A DNA stretch of 10,230 nt from Kiritimatiellia bacterium (GTDB lineage Bacteria; Verrucomicrobiota; Kiritimatiellia; RFP12; DVOR01), in contig JAFYMU010000152.1 in the NCBI GenBank assembly GCA_017548245.1, positions 1 to 10,230 of the forward strand, in the 5' to 3' direction. Both the position numbers and the translations under genes were made by a program. Below are positions 1 through 6,601 of this stretch, piece after piece; position 1 is the stretch's first letter, and the number at the start of each line of letters is the position of its first letter. Below the pieces are notes generated by a model. That model saw only the letters and a program-made list of their open reading frames with translations, had not been told where the DNA came from and searched no databases.

Positions 1-1
1 A

Positions 2-101
2 GCGCCCTGCGCTTTCGCGGGGTGCAGGGGCGGCGCGAGCCCCTGCAAGGGTGGTGGCGTGAGCCCCCACATTAAGCAGCGTGAGTCCCTGCGGGGGCTT
101 T
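2..101. repeat. Cluster of GC-rich imperfect palindromes
   Basis: Four potential hairpins lie in about 100 bases. Positions 2-11 pair with 16-25 (10 bp, two G-T pairs, loop CTTT). Positions 23-31 pair perfectly with 39-47 (TGCAGGGGC/GCCCCTGCA). Positions 51-58 pair with 63-70 with one mismatch. Positions 84-89 pair with 94-99 (one G-T pair), followed by TTT. The phrase GAGCCCC or GAGTCCC recurs at 37, 61 and 83, usually preceded by GGCG or AGCG, so these look like degenerate copies of one palindromic unit. The first two stems share bases 23-25 and cannot both form fully. The last stem could act as a weak terminator for a gene left of the window. REP-like intergenic repeats are an inference; copy number elsewhere in the genome is unknown. 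Confidence 0.5.
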
Positions 102-123
102 GCGTAACCAATCACTGAATATG

Positions 124-132
124 TGTTACACT
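124..132 (+). promoter_or_regulatory. Extended -10 promoter of the methyltransferase-hydF operon
   Basis: TGTTACACT matches the TGnTAnaCT pattern seen before every plus-strand transcription unit in this window. No convincing TTGACA lies 16-18 bases upstream; TTGCGT at 100-105 is 21 bases away. With a usual discriminator, transcription would start near 139. Confidence 0.6.
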
Positions 133-138
133 AATAGT

Positions 139-147
139 ATGGTTTGA
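139..147 (+). promoter_or_regulatory. Possible two-codon leaderless upstream ORF (ATG GTT TGA)
   Basis: An ATG at 139 lies 7 bases after the end of the -10 hexamer, the same spacing as the leaderless start at 6602. It opens a two-codon frame (Met-Val-stop). Its stop TGA (145-147) overlaps the methyltransferase ATG (147-149) as TGATG, a classic termination-reinitiation arrangement. Coincidence cannot be excluded, and no transcript data are available. Confidence 0.3.
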
Positions 148-944
148 TGAAAGGTCTTTTTGGTATGACTGAGGGTGATTTGGAAAAGCCTTGGCGTGAT
201 ACGTACAAACGGTTGATTGCGTTGGATCAGGGATGGGAGAAGGAACGCTTCCGCAAGGCGGCGATTGCTGATTTGCATCGTTTTTTGACGGAACGGTGTG
301 CGCATGTGCCACATCTGGGCGATTTGGTTCGCCTGGTGCGTGAAACGATGACGCGGCAGGATTTGTTCGCGATGATTGTGCCGTGCGAACGTGAGTTGAA
401 GCGCGTCAAAGTCACCGATGTCGAGATTTTGTCCCACGATTTAACCGAAGTGCAGGTGGAGCATCCGCGGATGGGGGTGACGGTGATTGCCGACAATTTC
501 CGTTCGGCCATCAATGTCGGCACGCTGTTCCGCGTGAGTGACTGCTTTGGCATTGAGGAAGCGATCCTCTGCGGTTACACGCCCGACCCGTCGGATGGAC
601 GCGCGAAGGCGGCGGCGTTGGGTGCTGAAAACTGGGTACCGTGGTCCCGCGTGCCCCGAACATTGGATGCGGTTCGTGCTGTCCAAGCGCGTGGAATTCC
701 CGTGATTGCGTTGGAAACGGTAGAGGGCGCGCCCACCCTTGAGGCGTGGCAGTGGCAATTCCCCTGCGCGATTGCCTTGGGGAGCGAACGGTTTGGCCTC
801 GATGCCGATGTGGTGCAGGCTTGTGATGGGGTGATGCGCATCCCGATGTACGGCCGCAAGAATTCGCTCAATGTGGTGATGGCGTTTACGTTGGTCGCCC
901 ATGCCGCCCGTCAAGCCTTCCAAGCCTCGCTTAACAAGGAGTAA
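147..944 (+). CDS. SpoU/TrmH family RNA 2'-O-methyltransferase
   Basis: Predicted cytoplasmic SAM-dependent enzyme that methylates a ribose 2'-OH of tRNA or rRNA; the target nucleotide cannot be told from sequence. The C-terminal half carries the three SpoU motifs: motif 1 at residues 116-135 (DNFRSAINVG..FR), motif 2 at 210-218 (ALGSERFGL) and motif 3 at 232-246 (IPMYGRKNSLNVVMA). These build the trefoil-knot SAM site. Residues 1-100 are helical and charged and match no RNA-binding domain I recognise, so this is not a plain TrmL-like short form. I chose ATG 147; TTG 144 and ATG 165 are alternatives. No Shine-Dalgarno is visible, and the start overlaps the stop of a two-codon frame at 139. 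hydF follows after 3 bases, so the two genes are probably co-transcribed. Confidence 0.9.
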   Translation: MKGLFGMTEGDLEKPWRDTYKRLIALDQGWEKERFRKAAIADLHRFLTERCAHVPHLGDLVRLVRETMTRQDLFAMIVPCERELKRVKVTDVEILSHDLTEVQVEHPRMGVTVIADNFRSAINVGTLFRVSDCFGIEEAILCGYTPDPSDGRAKAAALGAENWVPWSRVPRTLDAVRAVQARGIPVIALETVEGAPTLEAWQWQFPCAIALGSERFGLDADVVQACDGVMRIPMYGRKNSLNVVMAFTLVAHAARQAFQASLNKE

Positions 945-947
945 GCC

Positions 948-2171
948 GTGAAACAGAGTGTTCCCAAATCCCAACGGCTCACGTTGGCGCTCGTGGGCAA
1001 GACCAATGCGGGCAAGTCCACGTTGCTCAATCTTATCGCGGGCCAACCGGTGGCGATTACTTCGCCAATCGCGGGCACGACGACCGACGTGGTGGAACAG
1101 GCGATGGAACTGCGCCCCTTTGGCCCCGTGTTATGGTTGGACACAGGCGGTTGGGACGATACCACGGCCCTCGGTGAAGCGCGTAAAGAACGCACTGCAA
1201 AGGCGTTGGCCCGCGCGGATATCATTATTGGTGTGGCGTCCTCCGCAAACACAACGCCCGATGACGAACTCCTCCGCGTGATTCGCGAGAGCGGCAAACC
1301 GGTGATTGTCGTTATGACCCACGCCGATGAGACCGAACCCCCTGCGCAGCAGATGGAGGTTTATCGAAGCGCAGGCGCGCAGGTTTTAATCAAACGCGAA
1401 CCGCGGGACACCTTCCTCAATCACTTTAAGGGCGCGCTCACGATGGTGCTCCCCAAAGAATTTGTCGCGCCGCCCGAACTCCTGGCTGGAATTGTTCCAC
1501 CCGGTGGCACGGTGCTCCAAATTATCCCGATTGACTCGCAAGCACCGAAGGGACGATTAATCCTGCCGCAGGTCAATGTGCTACGCAATGCGTTGGACCG
1601 CAATTTCATCTCGGTGGTGGTGACTGAAGATCGCATCAAAGAGGCGGTGGAACGGTTTCGCCCCGACCTCGCCATCTGCGATTCACAAGTGGTTGATCGC
1701 ATGATTGCCGATTTACCTCCCGATTTACCTGCCACCACCTACTCCATTTTGATGGCACGCCTCAAGGGAGACTTGCCCTCCCTCGCAGCGGGTGCGGCAG
1801 CGATTCGTCAATTGAAGGATGGTGACACGATTCTCATTGGCGAAGCGTGCACCCACCATGCCGCCGATGAAGACATTGGACGGGTGAAGATTCCGGCGTT
1901 GATTCGTAAGAAGACGGGGAAGCAGCTCACCTTTGAAGTGGCGTCAGGGAAGGATTTTCCGAACGATTTGAGCCGTTATGCCTTGATTATCCACTGCGGT
2001 GGGTGCATGATTAATCGCGCCTTTATGTTGTGGCGCATTGACCAAGCCAAACAGGCAACCGTGCCGATCACGAATTACGGGGTGGCCATCTCCGAAGCGC
2101 AAGGCGTGCTCGACCGCGTCTTGCAACCCTTTGGCATCACCTTGGACGCAGCACCAACGACAATTAACTAA
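948..2171 (+). CDS. hydF: [FeFe]-hydrogenase maturation GTPase HydF
   Basis: HydF is the scaffold GTPase on which HydE and HydG build the 2Fe subcluster before transfer to HydA. The 407-residue protein has the family's usual length. The GTPase domain shows G1 GKTNAGKS (17-24), G2 at TTT (44-46) and G3 DTGG (65-68). G4 is degenerate: THAD (124-127) replaces NKxD. The middle is the dimerisation domain. The C-terminal cluster domain has the HydF signature C301-T-H303, 45 residues, H349-C350-G-G-C353, which fits the CxHx44-53HCxxC pattern for the [4Fe-4S] cluster. The start is GTG 948, with AAGGAG at 936-941. It lies 3 bases after the methyltransferase stop. No hydE, hydG or hydA is in the window, so maturation genes are dispersed or lie outside it. 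A terminator follows. Confidence 0.95.
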   Translation: MKQSVPKSQRLTLALVGKTNAGKSTLLNLIAGQPVAITSPIAGTTTDVVEQAMELRPFGPVLWLDTGGWDDTTALGEARKERTAKALARADIIIGVASSANTTPDDELLRVIRESGKPVIVVMTHADETEPPAQQMEVYRSAGAQVLIKREPRDTFLNHFKGALTMVLPKEFVAPPELLAGIVPPGGTVLQIIPIDSQAPKGRLILPQVNVLRNALDRNFISVVVTEDRIKEAVERFRPDLAICDSQVVDRMIADLPPDLPATTYSILMARLKGDLPSLAAGAAAIRQLKDGDTILIGEACTHHAADEDIGRVKIPALIRKKTGKQLTFEVASGKDFPNDLSRYALIIHCGGCMINRAFMLWRIDQAKQATVPITNYGVAISEAQGVLDRVLQPFGITLDAAPTTIN

Positions 2172-2185
2172 ACAACTGTGCACAA

Positions 2186-2230
2186 ACCCCTCTCACTGCA
2201 GAGGAAATGCGTGAAAGGGGTCGTTTTTTT
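2186..2230 (+). terminator. Intrinsic terminator of the hydF operon
   Basis: ACCCCTCTCAC (2186-2196) pairs with GTGAAAGGGGT (2211-2221) over 11 bp with one mismatch. A possible inner GCA/TGC extension lies in the loop, and seven T follow at 2224-2230. It sits 15 bases after the hydF stop. The last T is also the first base of the next promoter's TGC. Confidence 0.85.
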
Positions 2231-2238
2231 GCTATACT
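2230..2238 (+). promoter_or_regulatory. Extended -10 promoter of the ACT-UPF0210 operon
   Basis: TGCTATACT directly follows the T-tract of the hydF terminator. GTGAAA at 2211-2216 would be a 4/6 match to TTGACA with a 16-base spacer, but it lies inside the terminator stem. The expected transcription start is near 2245, giving a leader of about 26 bases with the ribosome site GGAGGGAG (2257-2264). Confidence 0.65.
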
Positions 2239-2270
2239 AAGCAACATTATCCTTTTGGAGGGAGTGGCTT

Positions 2271-2837
2271 ATGGCCGAGTTTAAGTATTTAGTATCTGTT
2301 ATCACGCCGGACAAAGTCGGGCTGACCTGTGATATTGCTCAGACCATTGTGGATTTGAAGGGCAGCATTTCGGACATGCGTCAGACGATTGTCAGCGGCT
2401 TTTTCTCGTTGATTTTTGTGACGAATCACACCGAAGATGTGCACGCTGTGTTGCGTTCGTCCTTGGAAAAGGTCTTGCCGAAGGGGGCAGAACTCTCGAT
2501 TATGGAGAACCCCGAAACGGCATTGCAGAGCGCCTCGGAAGAAGGTACGCGCCATGTGGCGATTGCTTCGGGCGTGGACCGTCCGGGCATGATGCTCGCC
2601 ATCTCCTCGTTTATGGCCCAGCACAAGATCAACATTGAAGACTGGTCGACGGTCTTTGATGGCGACCACGTGACCCATTTGGCCTATGTGACCTTCCGCG
2701 CACCCTGCACCGATTTGAAGACCGTGCAGATGCAGTTCAAGAAGGCCATGGCAGAAGTCGGCTTCACGGCGCAGATCTGCCACGAAGACATCTTCCGTGC
2801 AACGGGCGAAATTGCCCCTATCAAAACGATTCTCTGA
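2271..2837 (+). CDS. Double ACT domain protein, GcvR-like
   Basis: ACT domains bind small molecules, usually amino acids, and pass the signal to a partner. This 188-residue soluble protein has two, at about residues 5-80 and 94-175. Each opens with the ACT turn between the first strand and helix: TPDKVG (12-17) and GVDRPGMM (101-108). No catalytic or DNA-binding domain is attached. Size and layout match GcvR, the glycine cleavage regulator (about 190 residues, two ACT domains). The single-ACT UPF0237 proteins that usually sit beside UPF0210 genes are about 90 residues. Start ATG 2271 has a strong GGAGGGAG six bases upstream. The stop codon overlaps the ribosome site of the next gene, so the two products probably work together as sensor and effector. 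The ligand is unknown. Confidence 0.85.
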   Translation: MAEFKYLVSVITPDKVGLTCDIAQTIVDLKGSISDMRQTIVSGFFSLIFVTNHTEDVHAVLRSSLEKVLPKGAELSIMENPETALQSASEEGTRHVAIASGVDRPGMMLAISSFMAQHKINIEDWSTVFDGDHVTHLAYVTFRAPCTDLKTVQMQFKKAMAEVGFTAQICHEDIFRATGEIAPIKTIL

Positions 2838-2847
2838 GGAGACGCTC

Positions 2848-4221
2848 ATGCTGAATAATCAGGCCGTGATGGCAACGTTGCGCATGGTGAACGAGGAAAA
2901 CCTCGATGTGCGCACCTGTACGATGGGTATCAATTTGTGCCGTTGCGCAAATCCCGATCCCGATAAGATGGTTGAAGCCGTCTATCAGCGCATTAAGACG
3001 GTGGCCAAGGATTTGGTGAAGACCTGTAATGACGCCGCGACGCTCTTTGGCGTGAATGTGGTGAACAAGCGTATCTCCATCTCTCCTGCGTCGATGCTCT
3101 TGGAAGGGCACACCGTTGAAACCGCAGTCAAACTCTGTAAAGCCCTCGATCGCGCCGCAGACGAACTCGGTGTGGACTTGCTCGGTGGCTTCTCGGCATT
3201 GGTGCACAAGGGGATCACGCCCGGTGAACGCACCTTGATCGAATCGCTCCCGCAGGCTTTGGCAGAAACCACGCATGTCTGCTCCTCCATCAATGTGGGT
3301 ACGACGCGCGCTGGTATCAACGTGGATGCCGTGAATCTCGTGGCCGAAACGATGCTCAAGATTTCGAAGGCGACGAAGAGCATCAACGGTTTTGGTTGCG
3401 CCAAGATTGTGGTCTTTGCCAACATTACCGAAGACAACCCCTTCATGGCCGGTACCTTGCTCGGTCCGGGCGAACCCGATGTGGTGATTAACGCAGGCGT
3501 GTCCGGTCCTGGTGTGGTGAAGTGCGCGATTGAAAAGTTGGTCGCCGCTGACCCCAATGTGACCTTGGACGAAATCGCTGAAGAGATCAAGCACACCACC
3601 TATCGCGTGACGCGCACCGGTGAATTGATTGGTCGCCATGTGGCCAAGAAGCTCGGCGTGCCCTTTGGCGTGCTCGACCTCTCCTTGGCGCCGACCCCGA
3701 AGGTGGGCGACTCGGTGGGCGAAATCTATCAGGCGATGGGCATTCAGAAGATTGGTTGCCCGGGTACGATTGCCGCCGTGATGATGTTGAACGACGCGGT
3801 GAAGAAGGGTGGCGCGTTTGCCTCCTCGGCTGTGGGCGGTCTCTCGGGCGCCTTCATTCCGCCGATGGAAGACCACACGTTGGAAATGGCCCTCACCAAT
3901 GGCACGCTCTGCTTAGAAAAGCTCGAAGGCATGACCTCGGTCTGTTCGGTGGGCTTGGACATGATTATGCTCCCGGGCGACATCAAGGCCAGCACGCTCG
4001 CAGGTATCATCTTGGACGAATGCGCCATTGGCGTCTCCGCACGTAAGACGACAGGCGTGCGCGTGATTCCTGTACCGGATGCGAAGGTGGGCGACTACTT
4101 TGACTTCGGTGGCCTCTTCGGTGGCGGTACGGTGGTTGCACCGCGTTGCCCGGATGGTCAGGAAGCCTTTGTGGCCCACGGTGGTCACATCCCGGCACCG
4201 ATCCACTCGTTGCTCAACTAA
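2848..4221 (+). CDS. UPF0210 (PFL family, DUF711) protein
   Basis: This is a 457-residue cytoplasmic protein of the UPF0210 family, about the family's usual length. The family is structurally related to pyruvate formate-lyase-like folds, but no reaction is established. Family-typical stretches include TCTMGINL (23-30), VCSSINVGTTRAGIN (144-158), FANITEDNPFMAG (190-202) and the glycine-rich C-terminal region with FGGLFGGGTVV. I chose ATG 2848 because GAGGAGA lies 5 bases before it, overlapping the stop of the ACT gene. An in-frame ATG at 2797 would overlap that gene by 41 bases and add a non-family N-terminus. UPF0210 genes lie beside ACT-domain genes in many bacteria, so linkage by an amino-acid-sensing function is an inference. 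A small perfect hairpin contains the stop codon, and a terminator follows. Confidence 0.92.
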   Translation: MLNNQAVMATLRMVNEENLDVRTCTMGINLCRCANPDPDKMVEAVYQRIKTVAKDLVKTCNDAATLFGVNVVNKRISISPASMLLEGHTVETAVKLCKALDRAADELGVDLLGGFSALVHKGITPGERTLIESLPQALAETTHVCSSINVGTTRAGINVDAVNLVAETMLKISKATKSINGFGCAKIVVFANITEDNPFMAGTLLGPGEPDVVINAGVSGPGVVKCAIEKLVAADPNVTLDEIAEEIKHTTYRVTRTGELIGRHVAKKLGVPFGVLDLSLAPTPKVGDSVGEIYQAMGIQKIGCPGTIAAVMMLNDAVKKGGAFASSAVGGLSGAFIPPMEDHTLEMALTNGTLCLEKLEGMTSVCSVGLDMIMLPGDIKASTLAGIILDECAIGVSARKTTGVRVIPVPDAKVGDYFDFGGLFGGGTVVAPRCPDGQEAFVAHGGHIPAPIHSLLN

Positions 4222-4235
4222 TCCGCAACGGATTA
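4219..4235 (+). other. Small perfect hairpin on the UPF0210 stop codon
   Basis: TAATCCG (4219-4225) and CGGATTA (4229-4235) form a perfect 7-bp stem with a CAA loop. The TAA stop codon is the first half-stem. No T-tract follows, so this is not the terminator, which begins 10 bases later. It may protect the mRNA end or may be chance. Confidence 0.35.
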
Positions 4236-4244
4236 CAACATTGC

Positions 4245-4283
4245 AAAACGTCATCTGCGCAAGTAGGTGACGTTTTTCTTTTT
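4245..4283 (+). terminator. Intrinsic terminator of the ACT-UPF0210 operon
   Basis: AAAACGTCATCT (4245-4256) pairs with AGGTGACGTTTT (4265-4276) over 12 bp with one wobble and an 8-base loop. A T-rich tail runs to 4283 with one C. Confidence 0.85.
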
Positions 4284-4294
4284 GGGCTGGCTTT

Positions 4295-4303
4295 TGTTAT
4301 ACT
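4295..4303 (+). promoter_or_regulatory. Extended -10 promoter giving a leaderless mRNA
   Basis: TGTTATACT is the best match to the window's shared promoter element. The -35 position falls in the T-rich terminator tail and has no TTGACA-like hexamer. The hexamer ends at 4303 and the ATG is at 4311, so transcription should start at or within a base or two of the start codon. Confidence 0.7.
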
Positions 4304-4310
4304 ACGCGCT

Positions 4311-5024
4311 ATGGAACAACAAGATACAACGACTTTGGCTTCCGAATCCACCGCGACGACGGAAGGCGTGCTCACCACGACGATTAACCGTGAATACATG
4401 GTGCGTTTTCTCGGCGTGGCGCTTTTATTTATCGCCCTGACGGGTTGGTTTATTTACGATGGTAAGATTGGTTATCCCACCACCAATGCGCAGGTCGCGC
4501 CGGTGGCAGCCGTGTTATCCAAGCAAGCCATGACGGCGAGTGATTGGATGAACACCGCCAAAACGGGAAAGGCGCCGCTCGTCGCCGCCTTTGAACAGGC
4601 GGGATTGGCCACGCCATCGAAGTACAGCGACACCTTCCAGTCGTGGATTGGCGCAGGCGATCCGCGCGCCAATGAGGTGGAAGCGGCACAGGTCGTGTTG
4701 CAACAGCCGGTCTATCGTGACGAAGACATCCACGCTCAATTCGTGAGCGCAGGGATTGGTTTTGTGGCGGCCTTAGCGTTGTTGGGCTTGGTCGGCTTGC
4801 GTTATCTGACGAAGTTCACGTTGGAAAACGACATCCTCACGGTCACGCTGGGCAAGACAAGCCGTTCCTTTGCGGTGGCCAATCTTGTGAAGGTGGACGA
4901 CTCGCAGTGGGAAAAGCGCGGCATTTTGAAGCTGACCTTCCGCGAAGGAAGCGTGACGTTGGATGCGTGGCACCACACGGGAATCCGTCCAATTGCGGCC
5001 TACTTCATTGCAAAAAAGGCCTAA
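4311..5024 (+). CDS. Two-helix membrane protein with beta-rich C-terminal domain
   Basis: I do not recognise the family. The 237-residue protein has a polar Thr/Ser-rich N-terminus (1-25), a membrane helix at about 30-49, a segment of about 95 residues between the helices, and a second helix at about 146-167. The tail (168-237) alternates short hydrophobic strands with polar turns (FTLENDILTVTLG, ILKLTFREGSVTLDAW). This resembles the bacterial PH-like domains that follow membrane helices, but that is only a pattern impression. Start ATG 4311 was chosen because the promoter's -10 ends 8 bases before it. An in-frame ATG at 4146 would lie inside the UPF0210 gene and upstream of the promoter. No ribosome site is present, as expected for a leaderless mRNA. 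It is a single-gene unit with its own terminator. Confidence 0.8.
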   Translation: MEQQDTTTLASESTATTEGVLTTTINREYMVRFLGVALLFIALTGWFIYDGKIGYPTTNAQVAPVAAVLSKQAMTASDWMNTAKTGKAPLVAAFEQAGLATPSKYSDTFQSWIGAGDPRANEVEAAQVVLQQPVYRDEDIHAQFVSAGIGFVAALALLGLVGLRYLTKFTLENDILTVTLGKTSRSFAVANLVKVDDSQWEKRGILKLTFREGSVTLDAWHHTGIRPIAAYFIAKKA

Positions 5025-5050
5025 AAAGCGTTGTTTTGCACACTTTTTTG

Positions 5051-5082
5051 AGCGCGGTAACTGTTGTTACTGCGCTTTTTTT
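5051..5082 (+). terminator. Intrinsic terminator after the membrane protein gene
   Basis: AGCGCGGTAAC (5051-5061) and GTTACTGCGCT (5066-5076) form an 11-bp stem with one G-T pair and a TGTT loop. Seven T follow at 5076-5082, and the last T begins the next promoter's TGT. Confidence 0.9.
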
Positions 5083-5090
5083 GTTAAACT
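5082..5090 (+). promoter_or_regulatory. Extended -10 promoter of the beta-CASP gene
   Basis: TGTTAAACT abuts the T-tract of the preceding terminator. TTGTTA at 5064-5069 is a weak -35 candidate at 15 bases and lies inside the terminator hairpin. Transcription is expected near 5097, leaving a short leader with AAAGGAG. Confidence 0.6.
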
Positions 5091-5119
5091 TTCCCTAGAG
5101 CGGGAAAGGAGTGGCAGCA

Positions 5120-6526
5120 ATGTTTACGATTACCTTTAAAGGCGGCGCGCAGACCACCACGGGGTCTATGCACTTAATTGAAGTCAATGGGTTACGCATT
5201 CTCTTAGATTGTGGACTCTATCAAGGGCACCGAAAAGAGGCGTTCGAACGCAACCGCGCGATTGATATCGACGCCAAGAGCATTGACTGCGTGCTCCTCT
5301 CGCATGCCCATATCGACCATAGCGGCAACTTGCCCTCCTTAATCCGCGCCGGTTATCGCGGTCCCATTTACACCACCGAAGCCACACGCGACCTCTGCAA
5401 CCCGATGTTGCACGACTGCGCGTACATCCACACCCACGACGTGGAGATTGTGAACCGTAAACGTCAGGCGGAGGGCAAGAAGTTGTTCGAACCGCTCTAT
5501 GGCGAAGCCGATGTGGTGCAAACCCTCTCGCAGATGGAAGGCGTGCCCTACAAACGCGCAATTGACCTCGGCAAAGGCGTGGGGGCAGTCTTCCATAACG
5601 CGGGCCACATCTTGGGTTCGGCACTGGTAGAAATCCTCGTGCTCCAACCCAACCACACGGTTCGGCGCCTCCTCTTCTCGGGAGACTTGGGGCAACCCGG
5701 CCAACCGATTATTCCGCCGCCCGACATCCCCACCTCGCCCGATGTGCTGTTGGTGGAATCCACCTACGCTGATCGCGTTCACCCGCCGCGCGAAAACATT
5801 ACGGCACGCTTACGCGACTACATCTTGGACATTGTGCAACAGAAATCCAAGTTGGTGATTCCCGCCTTTAGCGTTGGGCGAACCCAACAGATTCTCTTCT
5901 TCCTCAACGAACTGCTGCGCGAAAAACGGATTCCGCAGGTGCCGATTTACGTCGATTCGCCGTTGTCCTTGAAAGCAACGCAAATCTATGCGCGCCATAA
6001 GAGTTGCTACGGTGAAAAGGCAAGCGAACTCCTGCGACGCGGCATCGAACTCTTCCGCATGCCGGGTTTGGAGTTTCTCTCCACGGCAGAACAGTCCAAG
6101 GCACTCAACAAAGCCGCGGGTCCGATGATTATCATCGCCGCCAGTGGTATGTGTGAAGGCGGACGTATCCTTCACCATTTGCAGAATACGGTGAGCGATC
6201 CGCGCAATATCATCTTGATTGTCGGTTATCAGGCGGAAGGAACGTTAGGGCGGCGCATTGTGGAATTGACCTCGCCGTTGAAGATTTTGGGCGAAAGTTT
6301 TGATTTGCAAGCCCGCGTGCATACGATTAACGCCCTTTCGGCCCACGCCGACCGTGACGCGTTACGGGCTTGGGTGAAGGCAATGAATCCCGACGGCAAG
6401 GTGAAACATGTCTTTGCAGTGCATGGCGAACCCGAAAAGGTCAATGCAATGTGCCAGATTCTTCGCGAAGAGGGTTATCGCAAAGCCATCGCGCCGGCAC
6501 CGGGTTCGGTCTACAAAGGACTCTAA
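5120..6526 (+). CDS. Beta-CASP metallo-beta-lactamase-fold RNA hydrolase
   Basis: Predicted zinc-dependent ribonuclease of the beta-CASP group (CPSF73/RNase J/YSH1-like), acting in the cytoplasm on RNA. The 468-residue protein has the complete metal site: HAHIDH (62-67), His163 in AGHILG and Asp189 in FSGDLG. The beta-CASP motifs are also complete: Glu213 in ESTYADR (A), His409 in SAHAD (B) and His435 in VHGE (C). SVGRTQ (251-256) and the ASGMCEGGR stretch (341-349) are typical of this family. There is no KH domain as in archaeal CPSF homologues, and no RNase J C-terminal domain. Start ATG 5120 is favoured because AAAGGAG (5106-5112) lies 7 bases upstream; in-frame GTG 5111 overlaps that site. 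It is a single-gene unit. All catalytic residues are intact, so activity is expected; the substrate is unknown. Confidence 0.92.
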   Translation: MFTITFKGGAQTTTGSMHLIEVNGLRILLDCGLYQGHRKEAFERNRAIDIDAKSIDCVLLSHAHIDHSGNLPSLIRAGYRGPIYTTEATRDLCNPMLHDCAYIHTHDVEIVNRKRQAEGKKLFEPLYGEADVVQTLSQMEGVPYKRAIDLGKGVGAVFHNAGHILGSALVEILVLQPNHTVRRLLFSGDLGQPGQPIIPPPDIPTSPDVLLVESTYADRVHPPRENITARLRDYILDIVQQKSKLVIPAFSVGRTQQILFFLNELLREKRIPQVPIYVDSPLSLKATQIYARHKSCYGEKASELLRRGIELFRMPGLEFLSTAEQSKALNKAAGPMIIIAASGMCEGGRILHHLQNTVSDPRNIILIVGYQAEGTLGRRIVELTSPLKILGESFDLQARVHTINALSAHADRDALRAWVKAMNPDGKVKHVFAVHGEPEKVNAMCQILREEGYRKAIAPAPGSVYKGL

Positions 6527-6543
6527 GGAAAACCCTTGATAAA

Positions 6544-6585
6544 CGCCATTCTGCACCGATCATTGCGGTGTAGAATGGTGCTTTT
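6544..6585 (+). terminator. Intrinsic terminator of the beta-CASP gene
   Basis: Positions 6544-6558 pair with 6566-6580 over 15 bp with two G-T pairs and a 7-base loop. The T run is short (6582-6585, then ATGTT), so it may be leaky. The tail merges with the next promoter. Confidence 0.8.
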
Positions 6586-6586
6586 A

Positions 6587-6595
6587 TGTTAGAAT
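6587..6595 (+). promoter_or_regulatory. Extended -10 promoter giving a leaderless mRNA
   Basis: TGTTAGAAT fits the shared element. The hexamer ends at 6595 and the ATG is at 6602, exactly where transcription should begin. No TTGACA-like hexamer is at the usual distance; TTGCGG (6563-6568) is 21 bases upstream. Confidence 0.65.
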
Positions 6596-6601
6596 AGGCC
6601 T

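Noticed and set aside
2..118. C-terminal end of a coding region on the plus strand
   Set aside because: The frame is open for 38 codons to TGA 116-118, but it is Cys/Gly-rich, follows the palindromes and resembles no protein, so a repeat is more likely.
441..1046. Open frame antisense to the methyltransferase and hydF
   Set aside because: It spans the junction of two well-supported genes and has low-complexity Arg/His content.
2181..2270. Riboswitch or attenuator ahead of the ACT gene
   Set aside because: The hairpin lies upstream of the -10 element and is the hydF terminator; the predicted leader of about 26 bases is too short for a riboswitch.
2821..3876. Long open frame antisense to the UPF0210 gene
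   Set aside because: It lies wholly opposite a gene with clear family motifs, is unusually His/Arg-rich, and has no promoter; it is a shadow of codon bias.
5111..5113. GTG start for the beta-CASP gene
   Set aside because: It overlaps the AAAGGAG ribosome site, which is correctly spaced for ATG 5120.
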